Shown in pieces: positions 1 through 10,587 of a DNA stretch of 64,000 nt. Source of the DNA: Arthrobacter sp. B3I4 (GTDB lineage Bacteria; Actinomycetota; Actinomycetes; Actinomycetales; Micrococcaceae); assembly GCF_030816855.1 (NCBI RefSeq), contig NZ_JAUSYK010000001.1, positions 3,100,001-3,164,000 of the forward strand, written 5' to 3'. Below the pieces are notes generated by a model. The model did no database searches. It was not told where the DNA came from and saw only the letters and a list, made by a program, of their open reading frames with translations. Numbering within the stretch: position 1 is the stretch's first letter; every line of letters starts with the position of its first letter. Made by a program: the position numbers and the translations under genes.

Positions 1-1747
1 ACTTGCCGGCACCGGTGGCGCCTGCGACGAGCAGGTGGGGCATCTTCGCGAGGTTGGCGACGACGTAGCCGCCCTCGACGTCTTTGCCCACGCCCATGAC
101 CATCGGGTGGTCGGTGCGGCGGGCGTTCTGGCTGCGCAGCACATCGCCGAGGGACACCGTTTCGCGGTCCGTGTTGGGGATTTCGATGCCGATCGCGGAC
201 TTGCCCGGGATGGGGCTCAGGATCCGGACATCGGAGCTGGCGACGGCGTAGGAGATGTTCTTGGACAGGGCGGTGACGCGTTCGACCTTGGTGCCCGGGT
301 TCAGTTCGATCTCGTAGCGGGTGACGGTGGGTCCGCGGCTGAAGCCGGTGACCTGGGCGTCGACGTTGAACTGGGTCAGCGTCTCGGTCAGGGACGCCAC
401 GATCGCGTCGTTGGCCTCGGTGCGTTCCTTGGGGATGGAGCCGGGGGTGAGCATGTCCGACGCCGGCAGGGTGTAGGTGACGTCGCCGGCGAGCGAGAGC
501 TGCTCGGTGCGCTGCGGGATCGGGGTGGGCAGTGGCGCCGGGGCGACCGGGTTGGACGGGACCTTGGGAGCCGACCCGGAGGACGGGTTCAGGGACCCGG
601 CCGCGACCATGCCGGGGGTGACCATCGGGATGGCCTCGGTGGCGTTCTCCGCTGCCGCGTCGACCGCCGTGCTGCCCAGGCCCTGGGCTGCCTTGATTTT
701 CTCCACCGCGATCTCTGCCTGGGTGGGCCGCCGCACGCCGGGTGCCACGGCGCTGGCCCCTTTGCCGGTCTTGCCGGCCCCCTTGCCGTGAGTTTCCGCC
801 GACTCGTCGTCGTCGACGACAGCGTGTTCGAACGCCTCGTCCCCGACATAGCCTTCGAGGCGGGGGTCGTTGTCGTCGTCCTTGCCGAAGAGCCGCTTGC
901 GCTTCTTCTTCGGGGCGGGGGCGTCATTTTCGTACAGGTAGCTGCGGTCGTGGCTGTCCTGGGCGTCGTCGTCGTGGCCCTGCAGGTCGACGCCCATCAG
1001 GTGCTCGTAGCCGCTGCGGAGCCGGGACGGAATGGCGCCGAAAGGCGTGGCGGTGACGATCAACAGCGAGGTGAAGGCCAGCAGGCTGTACAGCGCCACC
1101 GGGACAGCAGCGTGGATGGTTGCCAGCGGCGCGGCCGCGAGATAGCCGAGCATGCCGCCGGCATGGCGCAGGCCGTCAAAGCCGTCGGCCACGGTCGGCT
1201 CGCCGCCGATGATGTGCGCCAGGCCGCAGCCGGCAAACGTCATGATCAGGAAACCGATGCCGATCCGGTTGTTCCCGCGGCCGTCCACCGGCTGGCGGAA
1301 CAGGCGGAACGCGCAGACGAACAGCATCAGCGGCAGCAGCAGCGACATCCAGCCGAAGGTGCCGTTGACGACGGCGAACACCAGGTCCGGGAACCAGCCC
1401 TGGAAGCCCCACCAGGCGAAGGTGGCAATGAAGACGCCAAGCACGAGGTTGAACAGGGCTGCGCCGTCGCGGCGTTCCTCCGGTGCGAGGTCGCTGACGT
1501 CCGAACCGACCCGGCGGACGCCGGCGCCGACCACGTGGCCAACCCCCAGCCAGGCGCCGGCCACCACGCGGACGAGCCACGGCTGCCGCGGTTCGACGGC
1601 GGGCAGTTGCCGGGTCCGCGCTGGACCCTGCCCCCGGCTGCTCTTGGGCGCGGCGGTGCCGGAGCCCCGGACGGATGAACTGCCGGATTTGCCCCGTGAG
1701 CTGCCGCTTGAGTTGCCTCTAGGCGCGGAGGTAGTACGTGTCGCCAT
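1..1747 (-). CDS. ftsK: DNA translocase FtsK, N-terminal part (cut by window edge)
   Basis: FtsK/SpoIIIE translocases pump chromosomal DNA through the closing septum. About 582 codons are present from an ATG at 1747. The visible part has a Ser/Gly/Arg-rich basic N-terminus (residues 1-60), a membrane region with several hydrophobic segments (about 95-250, including VLGVFIATFAWWGF), a charged Pro/Ala-rich linker (about 260-430), and the start of the motor domain. The Walker A sequence GATGAGK lies at the very edge of the window, so the rest of the ATPase and the gamma DNA-reading domain lie outside. It is the last gene of the dapB-dapA-rnj-ftsK arrangement usual in Arthrobacter and is separated from rnj by a terminator hairpin, so it probably has its own promoter. 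Confidence 0.93.
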   Translation of the reverse strand, partial: MATRTTSAPRGNSSGSSRGKSGSSSVRGSGTAAPKSSRGQGPARTRQLPAVEPRQPWLVRVVAGAWLGVGHVVGAGVRRVGSDVSDLAPEERRDGAALFNLVLGVFIATFAWWGFQGWFPDLVFAVVNGTFGWMSLLLPLMLFVCAFRLFRQPVDGRGNNRIGIGFLIMTFAGCGLAHIIGGEPTVADGFDGLRHAGGMLGYLAAAPLATIHAAVPVALYSLLAFTSLLIVTATPFGAIPSRLRSGYEHLMGVDLQGHDDDAQDSHDRSYLYENDAPAPKKKRKRLFGKDDDNDPRLEGYVGDEAFEHAVVDDDESAETHGKGAGKTGKGASAVAPGVRRPTQAEIAVEKIKAAQGLGSTAVDAAAENATEAIPMVTPGMVAAGSLNPSSGSAPKVPSNPVAPAPLPTPIPQRTEQLSLAGDVTYTLPASDMLTPGSIPKERTEANDAIVASLTETLTQFNVDAQVTGFSRGPTVTRYEIELNPGTKVERVTALSKNISYAVASSDVRILSPIPGKSAIGIEIPNTDRETVSLGDVLRSQNARRTDHPMVMGVGKDVEGGYVVANLAKMPHLLVAGATGAGK

Positions 1748-1861
1748 ACTGCCACGCTACCGGAGGCGGAGCGTGAAACCGCGGATTTCCGGGCCGGAGG
1801 GATCATGTTGGACGGTGTGGGAACGGCCCGCCCGTCCGCCAGGGGCCGCCGTCGGACAAGG

Positions 1862-1914
1862 CAAAACGGCCTTTCCCGCCTGCCGCCGGAGGGCGGCCGG
1901 CGGGAAAGGCCGTT
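1862..1914 (-). terminator. Rho-independent terminator after rnj
   Basis: A perfect 16-bp inverted repeat (1865-1880 with 1899-1914; arms begin AACGGCCTTT) encloses an 18-nt GC-rich loop. On the minus strand it is followed by a short T run (CCGTTTTGC). It sits 37 nt past the rnj stop codon, which suits an intrinsic terminator. Confidence 0.8.
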
Positions 1915-1950
1915 GCTGGGTTATTTTCCGGACAGCATCCGGGACGGCGT

Positions 1951-3642
<1,692 letters not shown>

Positions 3643-3702
3643 AATGCACTACTTTCCAGGCAGAGCAGGAGGGTCTTCTTGCGATGTGGCAAAGGAGCCG
3701 GA

Positions 3703-4611
3703 TCAGGAGAAGACGAGCCCTGCTTCCGCCAAATCCTCGCGGATGATTTCGATCTCGGCATCGCCCGGCTCCACGAGGGGCAAACGGACAACCGAGTTGG
3801 ACAGGACTCCCTGCCACTTAAGAACTTGCTTTGCAGCAACAGCACCCTGGATATGGGTCATCACTGCACGGACCACAGGGTCCAGTTCGAAATGTATGGT
3901 GCGGGCGGTGGCAAAATCGCCTGCAAGCGCGGCGTCAATCATCGCGCGGTACTGCTTGGTCGCCACGTGCGCCGAGACACTGACCAGCCCGACGGCGCCC
4001 GCGGCCATCCAGGGCAGGGTCAGCCCGTCGTCGCCGGAGTAGACGTCAAGGTCGGTGTTGGCCAGCACGCGGGTCACGGCGGCGAAGTCTGCCTTGGCGT
4101 CCTTGAGGGCGACGATCCTGGGGTTGTCGGCCAGCCGGATCATCGTCTCCGGCAGGATCGGCACACCGGCGCGGCCGGGGATGTCGTAGACCATGACGGG
4201 CAGGTCCGCGGCGGCGGCGACGGCCTCGATGTGCGCCTGGATGCCGGCCTGGCTCGGCTTGTTGTAGTACGGGGTGACGATCAGCTGGCCGTGGGCGCCG
4301 GCTTTGACGGCCCGCTTGGCCATCTCGATCGAGTGCGAGGTGTGGTTGGTGCCGGTCCCGGCAATCACCTTGGCCCGGTCCCCCACCGCCTCGACAATGA
4401 CCCGGAACAGTTTTTCCTTCTCATCGTCCTCCAGCGTGGAGCTTTCCCCCGTGGTACCGGAGATGACGAGAGCGTCGTTGCCGTCGTCGACCAGCTTGCT
4501 CGCCAGCTCCGCGGACCCCTGATAATCGACCTCACCGTCGTTTGTGAACGGAGTGACCATGGCGGTCACAAGGGTTCCGAACGTGTAAGAACGAATGTCA
4601 GAGTCAGCCAT
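3703..4611 (-). CDS. dapA: 4-hydroxy-tetrahydrodipicolinate synthase
   Basis: First committed step of lysine and diaminopimelate synthesis: it condenses pyruvate with aspartate semialdehyde. The reading frame is open further upstream to 4962, but the family N-terminus begins at the ATG at 4611, giving 302 aa (usual 290-300). Key residues are visible: SGTTGE at 51-56, Tyr142 in VYDIPGR, and the Schiff-base lysine Lys170 in VALKDAK. The fold is a TIM barrel and the family is tetrameric and cytosolic. It is followed by rnj. The partner enzyme dapB lies 2.4 kb upstream on the same strand, separated by three unrelated genes. Confidence 0.97.
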   Translation of the reverse strand: MADSDIRSYTFGTLVTAMVTPFTNDGEVDYQGSAELASKLVDDGNDALVISGTTGESSTLEDDEKEKLFRVIVEAVGDRAKVIAGTGTNHTSHSIEMAKRAVKAGAHGQLIVTPYYNKPSQAGIQAHIEAVAAAADLPVMVYDIPGRAGVPILPETMIRLADNPRIVALKDAKADFAAVTRVLANTDLDVYSGDDGLTLPWMAAGAVGLVSVSAHVATKQYRAMIDAALAGDFATARTIHFELDPVVRAVMTHIQGAVAAKQVLKWQGVLSNSVVRLPLVEPGDAEIEIIREDLAEAGLVFS

Positions 4612-4669
4612 AGGAAAAACGTTACCTTGTCCCTGGCTTCTTAGGACAATGGCGGCGGCGTGACGCGCG

Positions 4670-5101
4670 TCAAACGCGGCCCTCCCCCGCCGTCGGCCGT
4701 GGCTGCGCGGTCGGCCCCGTCGGCGCCGTCGGCCCCGTCGGCGCCGGATGAGCGTCCCCGTGGACGCCTCGGCGCGTAGCCGGGGAAGCGCAGTAGCGGC
4801 TGACGGCGTCCTCGCGCAGGGCCTCCGCCCAGGCCGCCAGACGCTGGGCTGCGCGGACATAGTGGAACAACTCAGTCGGGGTGAGCGCCTCAAGGTCGGT
4901 TTCAGCGAGCCGGCGGGCCAGCTCCGCCCCGGGCGGCTGGGCCGACAGAAGGGTGCCCTCACGGTGCCACTGGATGTCTTCTGCCGACTCCCCCGCGACC
5001 AGCCGCCGGAAGAGGAAATCGACGACGCCCGGGCTCATCGCCCTGAGCACTCCGGAGGCGCTTGAGAAGTCGTTCCCTGCAGGTTCTGGTGCATGCGTCA
5101 T
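4670..5101 (-). CDS. Small DUF222-like protein (N-terminal fragment of the HNH/13E12 family)
   Basis: Product of unknown function, about 143 aa. The stretch LTPTELFHYVRAAQRLAAWA resembles the helical segment with 'RAAQR..SWA' seen in the N-terminal DUF222 region of actinobacterial HNH endonucleases (13E12 family). No HNH motif follows; instead the C-terminus is a Pro/Thr/Gly-rich tail with repeated PTGPTA units. It may be a standalone or truncated family member. Start codons are possible at 5101 (chosen; GGGCGGC just upstream) and 5110. An SOS-like palindrome lies immediately upstream. DUF222 assignment is by eye and moderate at best. Confidence 0.6.
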   Translation of the reverse strand: MTHAPEPAGNDFSSASGVLRAMSPGVVDFLFRRLVAGESAEDIQWHREGTLLSAQPPGAELARRLAETDLEALTPTELFHYVRAAQRLAAWAEALREDAVSRYCASPATRRGVHGDAHPAPTGPTAPTGPTAQPRPTAGEGRV

Positions 5102-5111
5102 GCCGCCCATC

Positions 5112-5135
5112 GTATTCGAACGTATATTCGAATAC
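5112..5135. promoter_or_regulatory. Candidate LexA/SOS-type operator
   Basis: A perfect 9-bp inverted repeat, GTATTCGAA (5112-5120) and TTCGAATAC (5127-5135). The core at 5116-5131 reads TCGAAC-GTAT-ATTCGA, one base away from the Gram-positive SOS consensus TCGAAC-N4-GTTCGA. It lies directly before the start of the DUF222-like gene on the minus strand and about 85 nt before the plus-strand gene at 5220. A TATACG hexamer inside it could be a -10 element on the minus strand. LexA binding is inferred. Confidence 0.45.
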
Positions 5136-5219
5136 AAGGCTGCGTGGCGGCTATGAACCGGGGGCGCCGGCGCGGCAGGGGGCGCCGTCGGACAACCGTG
5201 GACATGAGACGATCAGACG

Positions 5220-6485
5220 ATGACCTCGCGCGGCATTGCATCAGCTTCCCGGCTGGCCGGAGGCGGGGCGGCAGCGGTCCGCCTTACGGGCGTCGACGCA
5301 GCCAGGGGGCTGGCGCTGCTGGGCATGATGGCGACGCATATTCTGCCCACCTTCGAGTCCGGCCCGCAGCTGACGCCGACCTGGGTCGGCCTGGCCTTTT
5401 CCGGGCGGGCCGCGGCGCTCTTTGCTGTCCTTGCCGGCGTCGGCCTGGCGCTCTCGACCGGCAAGGAGCAGCCGCTCCAGGGGCGCCCGCTGTGGGCTGC
5501 CCGCCGCGGCATCGCGCTCCGGGCACTGGTGGTGGGCGCCGTGGGGCTCGCGCTCGGCGGTCTCGAAGTGAACATCGCGGTGATCCTGTTGCATTACGCC
5601 GTGCTGTTTCTCTGTGTGCTGCCGTTCATCGGACTTCGTCCGGGGCAGCTCTGGGGGTTCGCAGCGGCCTGGCTGCTGGCCAGCCCGGTCCTGGCGTACC
5701 TACTGCGGCCGTGGCTGCTGGCGGCTGACCCGCCGCTGCGGCTCGACCATAACCCGGGGTGGGAGGACTTATCGACGCCGGGCCGGTTGTTCGGTGACTT
5801 GTTCCTGACCGGCTACTACCCCGTGCTGCAATGGCTCACCTACCTGATCATCGGACTGGCGATCGGGCGGATGGCATTGTCGAGGACGGCAGTACCGGCG
5901 CTCCTGGTCGCCGCCGGGGCCGCGGCGGCGGTCCTCGCCAAGTGGCTGAGCGGGGTGTTTCTGGAAGACTGGGGCGGCCGGGCGGCGCTGCAGGAGGCGC
6001 TCGGCGACCCGTCATACCCGCTGAGGAGCCTGTTGCAGGTCACTCTTGCCGGGATCGACCAGTCCGGGTCGGGGTGGTGGCTGGCTTCCAGCGCCCCGCA
6101 TTCGGGCACCACCCTGGATCTGCTGCACACCTCGGGCGTCGCCGCCGCCGTGCTGGGCCTGTGCTTGTTGCTGGGCCGGCTCGCGGAGTGGGTGGAGCTT
6201 GACCTGCTGCTGCCCTTCCGCGGCGCCGGCGCGATGACGCTGAGCCTGTACGCGGCGCACATCGCGGTGATGGCATCCCTGTACGGCCGGCCGTTGCCCG
6301 TCGGCTGGACGGTTGAAGGCGTCTACTGGGCGCAGGCCCTCGCGGTGCTGGTCCTGGGCGGGGCGTTCGCCGCGCTGTCCTGGCGCGGACCGCTGGAGTG
6401 GGCCGGCCACGGCGCCAGTCAACTGGGCCGGGGCCAGCTGGCGCGCGGCCAGCTGGGTCGTGGCGGCGGGAACGCCGGGACCTAG
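5220..6485 (+). CDS. Multi-pass membrane protein, heparan-alpha-glucosaminide N-acetyltransferase/DUF418-like
   Basis: Integral membrane protein of 421 aa with about ten hydrophobic segments. The opening GVDAARGLALLGMMATHI matches the start of the acyltransferase-3/DUF1624/DUF418 group, in which an Arg in the first helix and a following His are typical. Members transfer or are predicted to transfer acyl groups to extracytoplasmic sugars, but the substrate here cannot be inferred. The C-terminus has a short repeated tail (QLGRGQLARGQLGRG). Start ATG at 5220; upstream is the SOS-like palindrome region. Its stop codon overlaps the convergent TPR-like gene by 4 bp on the sequence CTAG. Confidence 0.75.
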   Translation: MTSRGIASASRLAGGGAAAVRLTGVDAARGLALLGMMATHILPTFESGPQLTPTWVGLAFSGRAAALFAVLAGVGLALSTGKEQPLQGRPLWAARRGIALRALVVGAVGLALGGLEVNIAVILLHYAVLFLCVLPFIGLRPGQLWGFAAAWLLASPVLAYLLRPWLLAADPPLRLDHNPGWEDLSTPGRLFGDLFLTGYYPVLQWLTYLIIGLAIGRMALSRTAVPALLVAAGAAAAVLAKWLSGVFLEDWGGRAALQEALGDPSYPLRSLLQVTLAGIDQSGSGWWLASSAPHSGTTLDLLHTSGVAAAVLGLCLLLGRLAEWVELDLLLPFRGAGAMTLSLYAAHIAVMASLYGRPLPVGWTVEGVYWAQALAVLVLGGAFAALSWRGPLEWAGHGASQLGRGQLARGQLGRGGGNAGT

Positions 6486-6970
6486 GCGCCGCCCTCCGGC
6501 GAACCGTCGCGGAAGAGCCGGACGGCGTCGCGCATGGACGCGCGGGCCCGCTTGCGGTCGCCGGCGGCGTCGTAGGCGCAGCTGAGCCGGAACCATGAGC
6601 GCCAGTCCCCCGGCGCCGCTTCGGCTTCTGCCCGGTACTTTTCGAACTCCAGATCCGCGGCTTCGCGAACAATCCGGCCGGCGGGGGTCCGCGGGAGCGT
6701 GTCTTCGGGCAGGCCGCCTTCAGCCTCCAGGATTTTCGCCAGCCGCTCGGTCCGGGCCCCGAAGAGCAGTTCCCGCACCAGGGCCCAGGCCCCGACCACC
6801 GGCAGCAGCAGGTACGCCAGGCCCAAACCCTTGGCGACCAGGTTGGGATCCGACAGCAGCAGCACGGAGCGCTGCAGGGAGACCACCAGGTAGAACACCA
6901 GCAGGAGCGTCACTGCGCCCACCCAAAGCTTGGTGCGGTTGGTCTTCAGCGCGTCCAGGACGTTGGCCAT
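6482..6970 (-). CDS. Membrane-anchored TPR-like protein
   Basis: Unknown function, 162 aa. Two hydrophobic segments occur near the N-terminus (about 15-33, LWVGAVTLLLVFYLVV, and about 45-68). A cytosolic part ends in a tetratricopeptide-like helical hairpin (WRSWFRLSCAYDAAGDRKRA, about 120-145). Its ATG overlaps the dapB stop codon by one base (TGATG), so it is very likely translated together with dapB. This pairing is a positional hint only, with no biochemical link known to me. Its own stop overlaps the convergent gene's stop on CTAG. Confidence 0.75.
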   Translation of the reverse strand: MANVLDALKTNRTKLWVGAVTLLLVFYLVVSLQRSVLLLSDPNLVAKGLGLAYLLLPVVGAWALVRELLFGARTERLAKILEAEGGLPEDTLPRTPAGRIVREAADLEFEKYRAEAEAAPGDWRSWFRLSCAYDAAGDRKRARASMRDAVRLFRDGSPEGGA

Positions 6971-7728
6971 CAGAGGCCCAGGTCCAGGTAGCCGTCGAGG
7001 CCCACGGTGAGTCCCGGGTGCGCGGCGACGTTGCGCACGCCAAGCAGGACGCCGGGCATGAAGGACGCCCTGTCGAAGGAGTCGTGGCGGAAGGTCAGCT
7101 GCTCGCCGGGGCCGCCCAGCAGGACTTCCTGGTGTGCCACGAGGCCGCGGAGCCGGACGCTGTGGACGCGAACGCCGTCGACCTCGCAGCCGCGTGCCCC
7201 GGCGCGCTCCGACATGGTGGCGTCGGGGCTGACCGCGACACCGGCGTCGGCCCGTTCCGCTGCGATTAGCTGGGCTGTGCGCACGGCGGTACCGGAGGGG
7301 GCGTCGACTTTCTCCGGGTGGTGCAGCTCGATGATTTCCACCGACTCAAAGTAGCGGGACGCCTTCGCGGCAAAAGCGGAAGCAAGGACCGAGCCGAGGG
7401 CGAAATTCGGGGCGATCAGGACACCGGTGCCGGGCCGGGCCGCGAGAAGAGCTTCCAGCCGCTCCAGCCGGTCCGGGCTCCAGCCGGTGGTGCCGACGAC
7501 GGCGTTCAGGCCGTGCTCAACGGCGAAGGTCACGTTCGCTTCGGTGCTCCCGGGAACGGTCAGGTCCACCACGACCTGCGCTCCCGACTCCACCAGTTCA
7601 TCGAGGGAATCGTTCCGGCCCAGGGCGGCCACGAGCTTCAGATCCTGGGCGGCTTCGACGGCCTTGACGGCTTCGGCCCCCATGCGTCCGTGGGCGCCCA
7701 GAACGGCGACGGCGAGTTGTTCGGTCAT
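6970..7728 (-). CDS. dapB: 4-hydroxy-tetrahydrodipicolinate reductase
   Basis: NAD(P)H-dependent reductase, second step of the diaminopimelate/lysine branch after dapA. 252 aa, typical of actinobacteria. The nucleotide-binding loop GAHGRMG is at residues 11-17. The substrate/catalytic region ELHHPEKVDAPSGTA carries the conserved His-His and Lys. A GTTGWS motif is also present. It starts at the ATG at 7728 and is followed by the overlapping TPR-like gene. It is cytosolic and tetrameric in the family. Confidence 0.96.
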   Translation of the reverse strand: MTEQLAVAVLGAHGRMGAEAVKAVEAAQDLKLVAALGRNDSLDELVESGAQVVVDLTVPGSTEANVTFAVEHGLNAVVGTTGWSPDRLERLEALLAARPGTGVLIAPNFALGSVLASAFAAKASRYFESVEIIELHHPEKVDAPSGTAVRTAQLIAAERADAGVAVSPDATMSERAGARGCEVDGVRVHSVRLRGLVAHQEVLLGGPGEQLTFRHDSFDRASFMPGVLLGVRNVAAHPGLTVGLDGYLDLGL

Positions 7729-7801
7729 GCCATCAACCCTACCGCCGGTAGGCCTCCGGGCCGGAACCGGGGAGCTGGGTTACTACCCGTCCGCTCCGAA
7801 C

Positions 7802-8284
7802 TTACCCGCCCGCACCGACCCACTCAACGGTGCCGTCGGTGAAGAACTGTTCCTTCCAGATCGGGACTTGCTCCTTGATCCGGTCCACCAGCTCCGAGCA
7901 CACCGCGAACGCCTGCCCGCGGTGCGCGGCGGAAACGGCGCAGACCAGGGCCGGATCGCCGATCTCCAGCATGCCGGTGCGGTGCGCCGCCCAGATCCGC
8001 ACCGGTCGGGCAGGCTGATCCCCCTGGGACCCGTCTGCCCCGCCGGGGGTGTACTCGGCTACGAGCTGGGCAACGACGTCGGCCATCACCTGGTGCGCCG
8101 TGGGGTGGGCGCTGTAGCTGAGGCGCTGCACCGGCTTGCCGCCGTCGTGGTTCCGGACGACGCCGCTGAAGCTCACCACGGCTCCCGCGGTGTCCGACTC
8201 GACGGCGGCGATCGCCTGGTCCACCGAGATGGGCTCGGCGCTGAGGACGGCGTGGACAACTTCAAAGGTGGATTCAGTGCCCAT
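7802..8284 (-). CDS. moaE: Molybdopterin synthase catalytic subunit MoaE
   Basis: Large subunit of molybdopterin synthase, which with thiocarboxylated MoaD inserts two sulfurs into precursor Z (cPMP). 160 aa, with the family features GAVVSFSGVVRNHD, LSYSAHPTA and the C-terminal basic region KEQVPIWKEQFF containing the active-site lysines. The ATG at 8284 overlaps the mogA stop region by 11 bp. Its partner moaD lies about 5 kb away on the other strand, with moaA. Last gene of the minus-strand Mo-cofactor block. Confidence 0.94.
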   Translation of the reverse strand: MGTESTFEVVHAVLSAEPISVDQAIAAVESDTAGAVVSFSGVVRNHDGGKPVQRLSYSAHPTAHQVMADVVAQLVAEYTPGGADGSQGDQPARPVRIWAAHRTGMLEIGDPALVCAVSAAHRGQAFAVCSELVDRIKEQVPIWKEQFFTDGTVEWVGAGG

Positions 8285-8801
8285 GGCTGCCCTCCAGCTG
8301 GTCGCAAAGGTGTCCGATCACCGGGTCCAGCACGCCCAGGCCGTCCATGACGCCCTTCGGGGATCCCGGGAGGTTGAGGATGAAGGTCTGCCCGGCGGCG
8401 CCGGCGTGGCCGCGGCTCAGCATGGCCGTCGGGGTCTTCGCCGCGCCCGCCCTCCGCAGGGCCTCCATGATGCCGGGTATCTCCCGGTCCAGCAGCGGCA
8501 GCGTCTGTTCCGGGGTCGCATCGGTGGGGCTCAGCCCGGTGCCGCCGCTGGTGATGATCACCGCCGGTCCCTGGCTCAGCAGGGCCCGCAGGGCCGCGCC
8601 GACCGGCTCGCCGTCGGGCACCACCATGGCCGGATACGGCTCGAAACCGTGCTCGGTCAGCCAATCGGCGATGACGGGGCCGGTAAGGTCCTCGTAGACT
8701 CCGGCGGCGGCACGGGTGGAGGCGATCACGATACCGGCCTTACGGCCGGTGGCCTCGCCGTGGCGGTGTGGTTCAGGCAGGTTTCCATTGTGCTGGGTCA
8801 C
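8274..8801 (-). CDS. mogA: Molybdopterin adenylyltransferase, MogA/MoaB family
   Basis: Activates molybdopterin by adenylation before molybdate insertion by MoeA. The GTG at 8801 overlaps the moaC stop (GTGA), so translational coupling decides the start and gives 175 aa. The MPT-binding signature [17 protein letters not shown] is clear, as is the C-terminal NLPGSPKG motif. MogA and actinobacterial MoaB are not separable by eye; the symbol is therefore tentative, the family assignment is not. Confidence 0.92.
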   Translation of the reverse strand: MTQHNGNLPEPHRHGEATGRKAGIVIASTRAAAGVYEDLTGPVIADWLTEHGFEPYPAMVVPDGEPVGAALRALLSQGPAVIITSGGTGLSPTDATPEQTLPLLDREIPGIMEALRRAGAAKTPTAMLSRGHAGAAGQTFILNLPGSPKGVMDGLGVLDPVIGHLCDQLEGSHGH

Positions 8802-9358
8802 AGTGTCCAGTCCCCGCTCTTGCCGCCGCTTTTGGCGAGCACTTTGATATCCGTCAGGACCGCGTGCTTGTCCACGGCCTTGATCATGTCGTAGACGCTC
8901 AGCGCCGCGACGGACACCGCGGTGAGCGCTTCCATCTCTACCCCGGTCACGCCCCGGGTCTTGACCGTGGCGAAGACAGTGACGGTGTCGGCGCCGAGTT
9001 CGAAGTCGACGGTGACCTTGGTCAGTGGCAGCGGGTGGCACAGCGGGATCAAGTCCGGCGTTTTCTTGGCCGCCAGGATGCCGGCGACCCGAGCGACGGC
9101 GAGCGCGTCGCCTTTGGGCAGTTCACCGGCGCCGAGCAGGGCCAGAACCTCGGCGGTGCTGTTGACTGTGGCCGTGGCGGTGGCTTCCCGGGTGGTCTCG
9201 GCCTTGTTGGAGACGTCGACCATCTGGGCGGTGCCGTCCTGCCGGAGATGGGTCAGCGCGGGCGCGCCCGGGTTCTCCGCGTCGGGGTTCTCCGCGTCGG
9301 GGTTCTCCGCGTCGGGGTTCTCTGTGTGGGGGCTCTCGGCGTCGTTCACAGCATCCAT
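8798..9358 (-). CDS. moaC: Cyclic pyranopterin monophosphate synthase MoaC
   Basis: With MoaA it converts GTP to cyclic pyranopterin monophosphate. 186 aa. The core begins at about residue 35 ([21 protein letters not shown]) and includes [10 protein letters not shown] and the [20 protein letters not shown] block with the active-site lysine in DMIKAVDK. The extra N-terminus contains a tandem repeat of the pentapeptide ENPDA from 15-bp DNA repeats (about 9265-9325). Relatives lack this or vary in it, so the true start may lie further in. It overlaps moeA by 13 bp and mogA by 4 bp. Confidence 0.94.
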   Translation of the reverse strand: MDAVNDAESPHTENPDAENPDAENPDAENPGAPALTHLRQDGTAQMVDVSNKAETTREATATATVNSTAEVLALLGAGELPKGDALAVARVAGILAAKKTPDLIPLCHPLPLTKVTVDFELGADTVTVFATVKTRGVTGVEMEALTAVSVAALSVYDMIKAVDKHAVLTDIKVLAKSGGKSGDWTL

Positions 9359-10563
9359 ACTTCCACCTCGTCGCCTGATGCGAGCTCCGCAGTTCCCACC
9401 GGGACCTGAACGAGGACGTTGGACTGCGCCAGGGCGTGCACCAGATGCGATCCTGGACCGCCTTCCAGCCGGACCGTACCGTCAGTGCCGAGGGTGCCGC
9501 GCCGGACCTGGTGCTTGGCCTCTGGCGAGGACAGGGCTTCGGCCAGCCGGGCCCGCACCGCCGGGCGCGGCGACGGTGAGCCGAACAGTTCAGCAAGCAC
9601 CGGCCGGAGGAACATCTCGAAGGAGACCAGGCAGCTGACCGGATTCCCCGGGAACCCGAGGACGGGCACACCGTCGAACGTTCCGATACCCTGCGGCCCG
9701 CCGGGCTGCATCGCCACCGCACCGAAGTCGACGTCGTGTCCTGCCAGCGCCTGCCGGACCACCTCGTACGCGCCTTTGCTGACGCCGCCGGTGGTGACGA
9801 TCAGGTCCACCTCGGGCGCGTGCCGGCGCAGCAGCCGCGCCAGGTCGCCAGGGTCGTCCGCGGAGATGCCGGTCCGGGTGACGGCCAGGCCGGCCTGGCG
9901 CAGCGCAGAGTCCAGCAGGGTGCCGTTGGCATCATAGATTTTTCCGGGCGCCAGCGGGATTCCGGGCTCCACCACCTCGTCGCCGGTGGTCACCAGCAGG
10001 ACGCGCGGGACGGCGTGCACCGGCACCTCGGTAAGGCCCAGCGCGGCCAGCAGACCCAGCTGTCCCGGACCCAGGAAAGTCCCGGCGGCCAGGGCCGTCG
10101 CGCCGGCGGAGATGTCGCTGCCTACGGAACGGACGAAGGCGCCGGCCGGGGCGGCGGGCAGGCGGACCGTGGCGGTCGCCCCGGGCTCGGGGAAAGAATC
10201 GGGGACGGCCTGTTCGATGGGTACGACGGCGTCCGCACCGGCCGGGATCATCGCGCCGGTCATGATGGGCGCGGCGGTGCCCGGTGCCAGCCGGGCGGGC
10301 TCGGCACCGGCCGGGACAGCAGCGGCGACGCGCAACTCTGCGCCGCCGTCGGGCACATCCGCGCTGCGGACGGCGAAACCGTCCATCTGCGAGTTCGCGA
10401 AAGGCGGAAGGTCCATCGGCGCGACCAGGTCCGCGGCGAGTCCGCGGCCCAGGGCTGCGCGCAGCGGTACCGTGTCGACGCGGGCGGCCAGGGGTGCAAG
10501 CAGCACACGGACCTTGTCCCGGTGCGCTTCCACGCTGGCTGGCCTTTTCGCGGTGCGGTGCAT
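9346..10563 (-). CDS. moeA: Molybdopterin molybdotransferase MoeA
   Basis: Inserts molybdate into adenylylated molybdopterin to give Mo-cofactor. 405 aa, full length. Signatures in order: [14 protein letters not shown] near residue 53, TGDEVVEPG and YDANGTLL in the middle domain, [12 protein letters not shown], then [19 protein letters not shown], followed by the C-terminal beta domain. It lies 24 nt downstream of the molybdoenzyme gene and overlaps moaC by 13 bp, so the whole minus-strand set is probably one transcript. Confidence 0.96.
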   Translation of the reverse strand: MHRTAKRPASVEAHRDKVRVLLAPLAARVDTVPLRAALGRGLAADLVAPMDLPPFANSQMDGFAVRSADVPDGGAELRVAAAVPAGAEPARLAPGTAAPIMTGAMIPAGADAVVPIEQAVPDSFPEPGATATVRLPAAPAGAFVRSVGSDISAGATALAAGTFLGPGQLGLLAALGLTEVPVHAVPRVLLVTTGDEVVEPGIPLAPGKIYDANGTLLDSALRQAGLAVTRTGISADDPGDLARLLRRHAPEVDLIVTTGGVSKGAYEVVRQALAGHDVDFGAVAMQPGGPQGIGTFDGVPVLGFPGNPVSCLVSFEMFLRPVLAELFGSPSPRPAVRARLAEALSSPEAKHQVRRGTLGTDGTVRLEGGPGSHLVHALAQSNVLVQVPVGTAELASGDEVEVWML

Positions 10564-10587
10564 GGGCTTGACCTTCGGCTCGGCGGG

